DNA from: Candidatus Brocadiia bacterium
GTDB lineage: Bacteria; Planctomycetota; MHYJ01; WSZJ01
Length of the DNA stretch: 16,485 nucleotides
Direction: 5' to 3'
NCBI GenBank assembly: GCA_013360825.1
Contig: JABWAY010000052.1
Span: 1-16,485 of the forward strand
The notes under the pieces are model-generated. The model did no database searches. It saw only the letters and a list, made by a program, of their open reading frames with translations, and was not told the DNA's origin. Both the position numbers and the translations under genes were made by a program. Below are positions 1 through 6,593 of the stretch, one piece after another (position 1 is the first letter of the stretch; every line of letters begins with the position of its first letter).

Positions 1-1187
1 CCCCGGCGCCCGCCGTGGTCGCCCCGGCCCGCCGCGTGCGCCGGCGCAGGCCTGTGCATCCCCGCCGCGCGGTCCCCACTCCGCACCGGCAATTCCATCC
101 GGATGTACTTCTCGATCGCCGACAGTTCCTCCCTCTCCTCCGGCGAACAGAACGAGATCGCCGTCCCCTCCGCCCCCGCCCGCGCCGTCCGCCCGATCCG
201 GTGCACGTAGCTGTCGGGGACGTTCGGGAGGTCGTAGTTGAAGACGTGCGTGATCCCGTCGACGTCGATCCCGCGCGCCGCGATGTCCGTCGCGACCAGG
301 ATCCGGATCCGCCCGCGGCGGAATTCTCCCAGCGCCTTCTCGCGCGCAGACTGCGTTTTGTTCCCGTGAATCGCCTCCGCGCTCACCGACACCCCGTTCA
401 GCTGCTTCGCGAGCTTGTTCGCCCCGTGCTTCGTCCGCGTGAAAATCAGCGCACGGTTGATCCCCGGCTCCTTCAGGAGACGCTGGAGCAGCGTGAACTT
501 CTCGCCCTTCGGCACGAAACAGATCGACTGCGCGATCTTCTCCACCGTCGTCACCGTCGGCGTCACGTCCACCCGCACCGGATCGTTCAGGATGTCGTGC
601 GCCAGCGACTGGATGTCGCGGGGGAGGGTCGCGCTGAAGAACAGCGTCTGGCGTTTTTTCGGGAGGGTGCTGATGATCCGCCGGACGTCGTGGATGAACC
701 CCATGTCGAGCATCCGGTCCGCTTCGTCCAGGACCAGCACCTCGAGGCGGTTCATCTTCACGTACCCCTGCTGCATCAGGTCCAGGAGGCGGCCCGGGGT
801 CGCGACGACGATATCCAGCCCGCGCCGCAGGGCCTCGGTCTGCGGGTGCTGCCCGACGCCCCCGTAGATCACGTGATGCTTGAATCCGAGATGGCGGCCA
901 TAGGCGCGGAACGAATCGCCGATCTGCGTGGCGAGCTCGCGCGTCGGCGCGAGGACGAGGACGCGGATATGGCGCGGGCTCGGCACCGGCGCGGCGTGGA
1001 GCCGCTGGAGGATCGGAAGTGCGAAGGCCGCGGTCTTTCCGGTCCCGGTCTGGGCGCAGGACAGGAGGTCGCGGCCGGCGAGGACGTGGGGGATCGACTG
1101 CTGCTGGACGGAGGTCGGGACCGTGTACCCCTCGTCGTGGACGGCGCGGAGCAGGGGGGCAATCAGGTGGAGCGCTTCGAATCGCAT
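1..1187 (-). CDS. rhlE: RhlE-type DEAD-box ATP-dependent RNA helicase (3' end beyond window)
   Basis: The minus-strand frame opens at ATG 1187 and stays open to the window edge, giving 395 residues without a stop. The helicase motifs appear in order: Q motif around residues 23-30 (PTSVQQQSIP), Walker A AQTGTGKT at 45-52, PTRELA at 81-86, TPGR around 130, DEAD at 154-157, SAT at 185-187, ATDIAARGID, and HRIGRTARAG near 327-336. That is a complete two-RecA-domain core. The tail after it is rich in Gly, Arg and His (ending DHGGRR at the edge), as in RhlE proteins, which remodel rRNA and mRNA duplexes using ATP. Only the C-terminal extension is missing. Family assignment is secure. RhlE versus another DEAD-box subclass rests on overall pattern and the basic tail. 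It stands alone, divergent from the radical SAM gene. Confidence 0.93.
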   Translation of the reverse strand, partial: MRFEALHLIAPLLRAVHDEGYTVPTSVQQQSIPHVLAGRDLLSCAQTGTGKTAAFALPILQRLHAAPVPSPRHIRVLVLAPTRELATQIGDSFRAYGRHLGFKHHVIYGGVGQHPQTEALRRGLDIVVATPGRLLDLMQQGYVKMNRLEVLVLDEADRMLDMGFIHDVRRIISTLPKKRQTLFFSATLPRDIQSLAHDILNDPVRVDVTPTVTTVEKIAQSICFVPKGEKFTLLQRLLKEPGINRALIFTRTKHGANKLAKQLNGVSVSAEAIHGNKTQSAREKALGEFRRGRIRILVATDIAARGIDVDGITHVFNYDLPNVPDSYVHRIGRTARAGAEGTAISFCSPEEREELSAIEKYIRMELPVRSGDRAAGMHRPAPAHAAGRGDHGGRR

Positions 1188-1213
1188 TGTGTTTCCGGAA
1201 ATGAGGGGGGGGG

Positions 1214-1242
1214 ATGGTAGCACGAGACGGGCCGGGTGCCGA
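1214..1242 (-). promoter_or_regulatory. candidate promoter of the DEAD-box helicase
   Basis: On the minus strand TCGGCA (1237-1242) and TACCAT (1214-1219) are 17 nt apart, about 26 nt before the helicase ATG. Each matches a sigma-70 hexamer at 4 of 6 positions. A run of nine C (1205-1213, minus strand) directly follows the -10 element. Confidence 0.4.
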
Positions 1243-1286
1243 CAGCGAAGACCCGGCAGGGGCGGGATGGCGCGTGGGGGCGCCGG

Positions 1287-1316
1287 CTGTCAGCGCCCGC
1301 CCCGCTCCGGTACACT
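1287..1316 (+). promoter_or_regulatory. candidate promoter, probably leaderless transcript
   Basis: CTGTCA (1287-1292) and TACACT (1311-1316) are separated by 18 nt. Only 7 nt separate the -10 hexamer from the ATG at 1324, so transcription would begin at or within a base or two of the start codon. A GGGAG abuts the ATG with no spacing, too close to act as a ribosome-binding site. Confidence 0.4.
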
Positions 1317-1323
1317 CCGGGAG

Positions 1324-2253
1324 ATGCCGCCGCTCTTTCACCGCTGGTCCCGCACCCTGAAGGCGCTCTTTCCGTTCCCCGTCTTCAAGATTCCGCTTCA
1401 TGCCGGGTTCACCTGCCCGAACCGGGATGGCGAAAAGGGGACGGGCGGGTGCGTCTACTGCGACAACCGTTCGTTCGCGCCGAACACGCGCGGGCCGCGG
1501 GCGTCGCTCGAGGACCAGCTGGCGGCGGGGAAGGCGCGGTACCGGCGGCGGGAGCCCGGGGCGAAGTTCATCGCGTACTTCCAGGCCTACTCGAACACCT
1601 ACGCCCCCGTCGGGGAGCTGGAGCGCCTCTACGCGGTCGCGGTCCGCGACCCGGACGTCGTCGGGATCTCGATCGGGACCCGGCCGGACTGCGTCCCGGA
1701 CGACGTCCTCGACCTGGTCGCCTCGCTCCAGACCCCGGACCGCCGCGTCTGGGTGGAACTCGGCCTCGAATCGTCCCACGACCGCTCGCTCGCCTGGATG
1801 AACCGCTGCCACACCGCGGCCGAGTACGCCGACGCCGCCCGCCGCTGCGACGCGCGCGGACTTCCCGTGGTCGCCCACATCATCCTGGGGATCCCGGGGG
1901 AGACCCCCGAGGAGATGCGCGAGACCGCCCGGTTCCTCGCCGCGCTTCCCACGTCCTCCGTGAAGATCCACCACATGTACGTGTCGCCGCACACCGCGCT
2001 GGAGCGGCTCTGGCGGGCGGGGGAGGCGCCGATGCCGACGCTGGAAGCGCATGTCGCGGCGGCGGCGGACGTGCTGGAGCGGCTACCGGAGCATGTGTCG
2101 ATCCAGCGGCTGATCGGGGAGCTTCCGGGGCCGTGGTGTCTGGCGCCGGAGTGGGGGGTGGACAAGGCCGGGGCGATCGCGGCGATCGAGGGGGAGCTGA
2201 TCCGGCGGGGAACGCGGCAGGGGTCGTGTCTCGAGGCCGCCGCCGCGCGATGA
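1324..2253 (+). CDS. yhcC: YhcC-type radical SAM protein (TIGR01212 family)
   Basis: The 309-residue protein is close to the usual length of this family. The N-terminal signature CPNRDGEKGTGGCVYC gives C31, C43 and C46, the family's long-spaced first cysteine plus CxxC, which bind the SAM-cleaving [4Fe-4S] cluster. Other family-like segments are FQAYSNTYAP (86-95), ISIGTRPDCVPD (115-126), the ELGLES segment around 145-150 and LGIPGETPEEM (188-198). The biochemical substrate of YhcC proteins is not established, so no reaction is claimed. The frame is open further upstream, but ATG 1324 is chosen because it begins the conserved N-terminus and lies 7 nt after a -10-like hexamer. The stop overlaps the next gene's start (ATGA), so the two are probably co-transcribed and translationally coupled. 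Confidence 0.9.
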   Translation: MPPLFHRWSRTLKALFPFPVFKIPLHAGFTCPNRDGEKGTGGCVYCDNRSFAPNTRGPRASLEDQLAAGKARYRRREPGAKFIAYFQAYSNTYAPVGELERLYAVAVRDPDVVGISIGTRPDCVPDDVLDLVASLQTPDRRVWVELGLESSHDRSLAWMNRCHTAAEYADAARRCDARGLPVVAHIILGIPGETPEEMRETARFLAALPTSSVKIHHMYVSPHTALERLWRAGEAPMPTLEAHVAAAADVLERLPEHVSIQRLIGELPGPWCLAPEWGVDKAGAIAAIEGELIRRGTRQGSCLEAAAAR

Positions 2254-4070
2254 AGGCTCTCCTGCGCCGGATTTTTGTTTTCGCCATCGCTCCCCCCCTC
2301 GCCCTCGTCCTTCTGGGGGTCGCGCTCGTCGGCTGGGCGCGCGGGGAGTCGGGACTGGACATCGCGGCGGTGCTTCCGCCGGGATGCGAAGCGACGGCGC
2401 GGCTCCGGAATGCCGGGGAATGGGCGGACCTGCTGACGCGGGCGACGGGGCGCGATTTTTCCGGGCTCGCCCGGAGTTCCTGGGCGGGGAGGTTCGGGGG
2501 GGCGGCGGCCGGTGTCGAGGGGCGCGACGTGGTGGTGGTCCTGGAGTGTCCCCGCCTCACCGCGTTCCTTCCGCTCCGGACGGCGCTCGCCGACGCGCTC
2601 CATCTCCGTCCCCGCCCCGGCGGCGGGTTTCTGTTCGGGGAGCGCACCGTCTGGCTCGAGGTCCGCGGGCGGCGCGCGTTCGTGTCGACCTCCCCGGAGC
2701 TCCTGCGCAGGACGCTGGCGCGCGCCGGAATTTCCACCCCGCTGGCGGACGACGCTCCCTCCCTCGAGGTCCGCGACCGGGGTCTGATCGCCCGCATCGA
2801 CCGGCACGGGTTTGCCCTCCCCGACCCCGCGGCTGCGGCGCCGTCCCGCCCCGGCGATCTCGAGCGGCTGGCCTGGGACCGCCTGCGGGGAGCGCTCGCG
2901 CCGGAGATGATCCTCACCGGCGAACCCGCCGGGGACTCCGTGACCCTCGTCGCCACCCTCCCGCCGACCCCCGCCCTCCGCCCGCCGTCCCCGCTCCGCC
3001 TCGCCGCCACCTCCATCCCGGGGCTCGCCGTCCTCCACACCTCCACCTTCAGCGCCCCGCAGGCTTGGCACCAGATCGTCCACGACCCGGAAAACGGACG
3101 GTTCATCGACTCCTTCCGCCGCGAAATCGAGGAGTACGAGACCTTCCTCGGCGGCCGGGACTTCGAGTCCGATCTCCTCCCGCGCCTCGGCCCCGAATAC
3201 GCCTGGGCCGTCGCCCGCCCCGACTGGTCCACCTTCGGCGTCCGCCCCCGGACCGGCGTCCCCGTCCTCCTGTTCGGCGTCGAAGTCCGCGGGATCGAAC
3301 CCGAAGTCCTCAAGTCGCTCGACAAGTTCCTCCGCGACGCCGAACTCGAGGGAAAACGGTACGACCTCCCCGCCCCTCGCGGCCGCACCACCCCCGTCCT
3401 CGAACCGTTCTCCCACGACGAGAAAACCGTCCACGGCGTCCGCGTCACACGCATCCTCTTCCGCGACGGCGTCAGCCAGTTCGGGAACGAGGTCGCCCCC
3501 GGATACGCCATCGTCGACGGTGTCCTCTGGATCTCCACGTTCTGGCCGATCCTCCCGAAACTCGCCGCCGGACCCCCCGCTCCCCCCGCGCACGCCGCCG
3601 GCCGGCTCGAAGGGACCTCCCTCCGCCGCGTCCTGGACGACCTCTCCGGCGACATCGCCGAAATCTACGCTTCCTCCACCCTCCTCGACCGCGTCCAGCC
3701 CCAGGTCGACCTCGACTTCGAACGGCGGTTCGGCCGCCCGGGGCGCTGGAAGGAAGCCATGATCGGGCCGTTCACGCAGCTCGAGAAGGACCTGAAACGC
3801 GAGCGCCCCGACCTGAAGCTCGCGGCGTTCGACAGGGAGCTGGAGGAACGGCTGAAGGCCTGGGAGGCGGCGGAAAAACGGCTGCTCGCCCAGCGCTGGA
3901 TCGCCCCCCTCAAGACGGAGGAGAGCTACCTGGAAGAGGTGGCGTGGCGGCGGGAGGCGCTCCGCGGGTGGATCCGGCTCGGGCGCGGCCTCGATGCGGC
4001 GGCCTGGAGCGGCACCCGGGGAACCGGCGGGACCGGCTGGACGCTCCGCGTCAGGCTGCGCCCGCACTGA
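2250..4070 (+). CDS. membrane-anchored protein of unknown function (606 aa)
   Basis: The ATG overlaps the stop of the preceding radical SAM gene by 4 nt. The protein begins with basic residues and one hydrophobic segment (about residues 8-29, IFVFAIAPPLALVLLGVALVGW), which looks like an uncleaved signal anchor. The rest would then be periplasmic. It shows alternating short strands, several motifs about what lies at the active surface are absent, and I see no recognisable catalytic motif. There are repeated aromatic and Asp/Glu-rich stretches in the middle and a charged helical, possibly coiled-coil, region near residues 505-565 rich in Lys, Glu and Arg. I do not recognise the family. The general layout, an anchor plus a long soluble part of repeated beta-like units, recalls DUF3352-type proteins, but this is only an impression. 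High third-position GC throughout supports it as a real gene. Confidence 0.8.
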   Translation: MKALLRRIFVFAIAPPLALVLLGVALVGWARGESGLDIAAVLPPGCEATARLRNAGEWADLLTRATGRDFSGLARSSWAGRFGGAAAGVEGRDVVVVLECPRLTAFLPLRTALADALHLRPRPGGGFLFGERTVWLEVRGRRAFVSTSPELLRRTLARAGISTPLADDAPSLEVRDRGLIARIDRHGFALPDPAAAAPSRPGDLERLAWDRLRGALAPEMILTGEPAGDSVTLVATLPPTPALRPPSPLRLAATSIPGLAVLHTSTFSAPQAWHQIVHDPENGRFIDSFRREIEEYETFLGGRDFESDLLPRLGPEYAWAVARPDWSTFGVRPRTGVPVLLFGVEVRGIEPEVLKSLDKFLRDAELEGKRYDLPAPRGRTTPVLEPFSHDEKTVHGVRVTRILFRDGVSQFGNEVAPGYAIVDGVLWISTFWPILPKLAAGPPAPPAHAAGRLEGTSLRRVLDDLSGDIAEIYASSTLLDRVQPQVDLDFERRFGRPGRWKEAMIGPFTQLEKDLKRERPDLKLAAFDRELEERLKAWEAAEKRLLAQRWIAPLKTEESYLEEVAWRREALRGWIRLGRGLDAAAWSGTRGTGGTGWTLRVRLRPH

Positions 4071-4089
4071 TCCGGCCCGGTCCGGCTGC

Positions 4090-4157
4090 CGATGGACGGT
4101 GGAACCGCCGCAAACACCCGTCAGATCGCAACAGGCCGACAGGTCCACCGTCCATCG
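4090..4157. repeat. perfect 14-bp inverted repeat beside the tRNA-Leu 3' end
   Basis: CGATGGACGGTGGA at 4090-4103 is exactly inverted at 4144-4157, with 40 nt between the arms. The right arm ends two bases from the discriminator base of tRNA-Leu. The left arm lies 20 bp after the stop of the gene at 2250. The spacer is too long for an efficient intrinsic terminator and there is no T-tract. It could be a two-sided transcription end, a REP-like element, or a remnant tied to integration at a tRNA 3' end. Confidence 0.75.
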
Positions 4158-4158
4158 A

Positions 4159-4240
4159 TGCGGGAGGTGGGACTTGAACCCACACGACTTTCGTCATACG
4201 CCCCTCAAACGTACGCGTCTGCCAATTCCGCCACTCCCGC
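4159..4240 (-). tRNA. tRNA-Leu (anticodon GAG)
   Basis: The reverse strand folds as a class II tRNA. The acceptor GCGGGAG pairs with CTCCCGC. The D-arm contains AATTGGCAGAC. The anticodon stem TACGT/GCGTA encloses the loop TTGAGGG with anticodon GAG, reading CUC and CUU. There is a long variable arm (TGACGAAAGTCGT region) and the T-arm GTGGG-TTCAAGT-CCCAC. The discriminator is A. CCA is not encoded. Confidence 0.97.
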
Positions 4241-4250
4241 GGGGACGGGG

Positions 4251-4279
4251 AAGGTAGCCGGTTCGGGGGCGGAGGTCAA
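4251..4279 (-). promoter_or_regulatory. sigma-70-like promoter of tRNA-Leu
   Basis: On the minus strand TTGACC (4274-4279) and TACCTT (4251-4256) are separated by 17 nt. The -10 lies 10 nt before the mature 5' end of the tRNA. Both hexamers are close to consensus for a genome this GC-rich. Confidence 0.65.
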
Positions 4280-4306
4280 GAAGGGGCGGCCTGAATCCTG
4301 CCGGGG

Positions 4307-5068
4307 TTACGTCGCCCCCGACGCCCCCTGCGCGATCAGCGAGGCGAGATATCCGGCGCCGAACCCGTTGTCGATGTTGACCACCCCGATCCCCGCGGCG
4401 CAGGAGTTGAGCATCGTGAGGAGGGGAGCGACGCCGCCGAACGAGGCGCCGTAGCCGATCGAGGTCGGGACCGCGATGACCGGGCGCCGGATGAGCGCGG
4501 CGACGACGCCGGGGAGAGCCCCTTCCATGCCGGCACAGACGATGACGACGGAGGCCTTCGCGAGCCGCTCGGTTTCCCGCAGGATGCGGTGGATCCCGGC
4601 GATCCCGACGTCGTAGAGCCCCTCGACCTTGTGCCCCATGATCGAAGCCGTGACGAGGGCTTCCTCGGCCACGGGGATGTCCCCGGTCCCGGCGGTCACG
4701 ACCAGGATCTCCCCCGGACGGGGCTCCATCACCTCCTGCCTCACGGTGATGCAGCGGGCGCGTTCATGCCACTCCGCGCGCCGGTCGAGCTTGCGGATCG
4801 CCAGCCACGCCTTCCGGTCGGCGCGGGTCGCGAGCAGGTTGCCATTGTGCGAAAGGAGGACCCGGGCGATGTCGCGGATCTGCGCCGTCGTCTTCCCCTG
4901 GCAGAAAATCACCTCGGGAAAGCCGCAGCGGAGCTGCCGGTGCGTGTCCACGCGAGCAAATCCAAGATCGCGGTGCGGCAGGTGGCGGAGCTTCTCCGCG
5001 GCCTGGTCAGGGGAGAGGACCTGCTTCCGGACGCCTTCGAGGATGCGGAGGATCTCTTTGGGAGTCAT
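4307..5068 (-). CDS. larB: LarB, pyridinium-3,5-biscarboxylate mononucleotide synthase
   Basis: The 253-residue protein has the LarB hallmarks: AGTGDIPVAEEA (126-137), CAGMEGALPGVV (178-189), PTSIGYGASFGG (201-212) and NSCAAGIGVVNIDNGFGAG near the C-terminus. The fold is related to PurE. LarB carboxylates and hydrolyses nicotinic acid adenine dinucleotide in the first step of nickel-pincer nucleotide cofactor synthesis, the cofactor of LarA-type racemases and epimerases. The conserved Cys near residue 223 corresponds to the functionally important cysteine of the family. The frame extends 35 codons upstream, but ATG 5068 begins the typical N-terminus and follows a -10-like hexamer by 7 nt. No larC, larE or larA lies in the window, so cofactor production here cannot be inferred. 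Confidence 0.93.
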   Translation of the reverse strand: MTPKEILRILEGVRKQVLSPDQAAEKLRHLPHRDLGFARVDTHRQLRCGFPEVIFCQGKTTAQIRDIARVLLSHNGNLLATRADRKAWLAIRKLDRRAEWHERARCITVRQEVMEPRPGEILVVTAGTGDIPVAEEALVTASIMGHKVEGLYDVGIAGIHRILRETERLAKASVVIVCAGMEGALPGVVAALIRRPVIAVPTSIGYGASFGGVAPLLTMLNSCAAGIGVVNIDNGFGAGYLASLIAQGASGAT

Positions 5069-5075
5069 GCGCGCG

Positions 5076-5104
5076 ACGGTACTTGGTTTTCGACAGGGGG
5101 TCCA
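5076..5104 (-). promoter_or_regulatory. candidate leaderless promoter of larB
   Basis: TGGACC (5099-5104) and TACCGT (5076-5081) on the minus strand are 17 nt apart. Only 7 nt lie between the -10 element and the larB ATG, and no Shine-Dalgarno sequence is visible there. Confidence 0.4.
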
Positions 5105-5190
5105 CCGGTGCCGGTCGCCGGCATTCGGCGTGGACGGGGAAGGGGCGAGCGGATGGAATGGCCCCCACCCCACCTTCGAGGTCCCCCCGC

Positions 5191-5556
5191 ATGCCCGCCT
5201 CTCTCTCCGCCGTGATGATCTTCGTCGCCGATGTCGACGCCTCGGCGGCGTTCTACCAGCGCCACTTCGGGTTCAAACCCCGGACCCGCACCCGGGTGCC
5301 GGGCGAATTCCTCCAGCTCGAGGCCGGCGGCGCGTGCCTGACCTTCCACAAGGCGTGGGGAAAGCAGAAGGGCCCGACCGGCTCCCCGAACCATCCCTTC
5401 AAGATCGTCCTCCGCGTTCCCCGTGTCGCTGCGGCGCGCCGGCGCCTCGTTGCAGCCGGGGTGAAAATGGGGGAGGTGAAACGGTTCGGGACGGTGCAGT
5501 TCTGCGACGGGAGGGACGCCGAGGGGCACGTCTTTCAGATTTCGAACCGGACGTAG
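5191..5556 (+). CDS. VOC-superfamily (glyoxalase/bleomycin-resistance fold) protein
   Basis: The 121-residue product is typical for a single-domain vicinal-oxygen-chelate protein. The first beta-alpha-beta module reads MIFVADVDASAAFYQRHFGF, and the second module ends DAEGHVFQI, matching the family's D-x-x-G-x-x-F ending. The usual first metal ligand (His before the VxD segment) is replaced by Met or Ile, and the usual final Glu is Gln. Metal-dependent lyase or dioxygenase activity is therefore doubtful. A non-metal binding role, as in bleomycin-binding proteins, fits better. The start ATG 5191 follows GAGG at 5178-5181. It diverges from larB and converges on tsaD, with only 14 nt between stops. 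The substrate is unknown. Confidence 0.82.
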   Translation: MPASLSAVMIFVADVDASAAFYQRHFGFKPRTRTRVPGEFLQLEAGGACLTFHKAWGKQKGPTGSPNHPFKIVLRVPRVAAARRRLVAAGVKMGEVKRFGTVQFCDGRDAEGHVFQISNRT

Positions 5557-5570
5557 GCCGTCCGCCGGCG

Positions 5571-6593
5571 TCAGACCCCCGCGCGCGACGGGAACGCATC
5601 CAGCTCCAGGTCCGACAGCTGTCCCGCCGCGGCCAGGGCGCTCCCGAGCCCCGCGATCATCGCCGCATTGTCGGTGCAGAGCCGCGGGGGCGGATAAAAG
5701 AGCCTCACCCCCGCCGCGGCGCACCCGGCCTGCATCTTCTCCCTCAGTCGCGAGTTGCACGCCACCCCGCCGCCGATCGCCACCGACCGCGCACCGCGCT
5801 CCTTCGCCGCGCGCAGCGTCTTCGACACCAGCGCGTCGACCACCGCCTCCTGGAACGCCGCCGCCAGGTCCTCCACCCGCGGCGGCGCCGCGTCCGCTTT
5901 CGGCTTCTTGCCCTTCCCCAGATTCTGCCCGCGCCACCGGTACAGCACCGCCGTCTTCACGCCGCTGAACGAAAAGTCGGGTCCGCCGTCGTCCAGCCGC
6001 GGCATCTCCACCGCCCGCGGATTTCCCGTCCGCGCCAGCCTGTCGATCTCCGGCCCCCCCGGGTACGGCAGCCCGAGGATCTTCGCCACCTTGTCGAACG
6101 CCTCCCCGGCCGCGTCGTCCCGCGTCGCCCCGAGCCGCTCGTTCTCCGCCGGGCCGCGCGCGAAACTGAGCGACGTGTGCCCGCCGCTCACCACCAGCCC
6201 GATGCACGGCCAGTCGAAGTCCGCGTGCGCCAGCCGGTTCGCGTAGATGTGCGCATCGATGTGGTCCACCCCGACGATCGGCTTCCCCAGCGCCCACGCC
6301 AGCGCCTTCGCCGCCGAGACACCGATCAGAAGCGCCCCGATCAGCCCGGGGCGGTTCGCCACCGCGACCAGGTCGATCCCGTCCGCGCCGATCCCCGCCT
6401 CCGCCAGCGCGCTCTCCACCACCGGCCCGATCGCCTCCGCATGCGCCCGGCACGCGACCTCCGGCACGACCCCGCCGAACACCCGGTGCAGCTCCACCTG
6501 CGTCCGCACCACGTCCGAGAGAATCTCCCGCCCGTCCCGGACCACCGCCGCCGCCGTCTCGTCACAGCTGGTCTCGATCCCCAGGCAGATCAC
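5571..6593 (-). CDS. tsaD: TsaD, tRNA N6-adenosine threonylcarbamoyltransferase
   Basis: The 340-residue protein matches the family's usual length. It begins CLGIETSCDETAAA, as TsaD proteins do. The HxxxH iron ligands are H111 and H115 (VDHIDAHIYAN). Further motifs are SGGHTSL (136-142), GATRDDAAGEAFDK (155-168), the IGGGVACNS segment near 272-280, and D307 in TDNAAMI. With TsaB and TsaE it transfers threonylcarbamoyl to A37 of ANN-decoding tRNAs. The start is GTG 6593, which shares one base with the TAG stop of the upstream protease (TAGTG), so the two are translationally coupled. The frame is open far upstream, but that part is a shadow of the protease gene. The gene ends with a normal TGA stop. 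Confidence 0.96.
   Translation of the reverse strand: MICLGIETSCDETAAAVVRDGREILSDVVRTQVELHRVFGGVVPEVACRAHAEAIGPVVESALAEAGIGADGIDLVAVANRPGLIGALLIGVSAAKALAWALGKPIVGVDHIDAHIYANRLAHADFDWPCIGLVVSGGHTSLSFARGPAENERLGATRDDAAGEAFDKVAKILGLPYPGGPEIDRLARTGNPRAVEMPRLDDGGPDFSFSGVKTAVLYRWRGQNLGKGKKPKADAAPPRVEDLAAAFQEAVVDALVSKTLRAAKERGARSVAIGGGVACNSRLREKMQAGCAAAGVRLFYPPPRLCTDNAAMIAGLGSALAAAGQLSDLELDAFPSRAGV

Noticed and set aside
1629..4148. Long minus-strand open frame of 839 codons antisense to the unknown membrane-anchored protein
   Set aside because: A GC-rich shadow frame. Its composition is repetitive Gly/Arg/Glu/Pro, and the plus-strand gene has coupled starts and a coherent anchor.
4159..4240. The long-variable-arm tRNA as tRNA-Sec
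   Set aside because: The anticodon is GAG and the body matches tRNA-Leu, with a normal 7-bp acceptor. A tRNA-Sec would have anticodon TCA and a longer acceptor arm.
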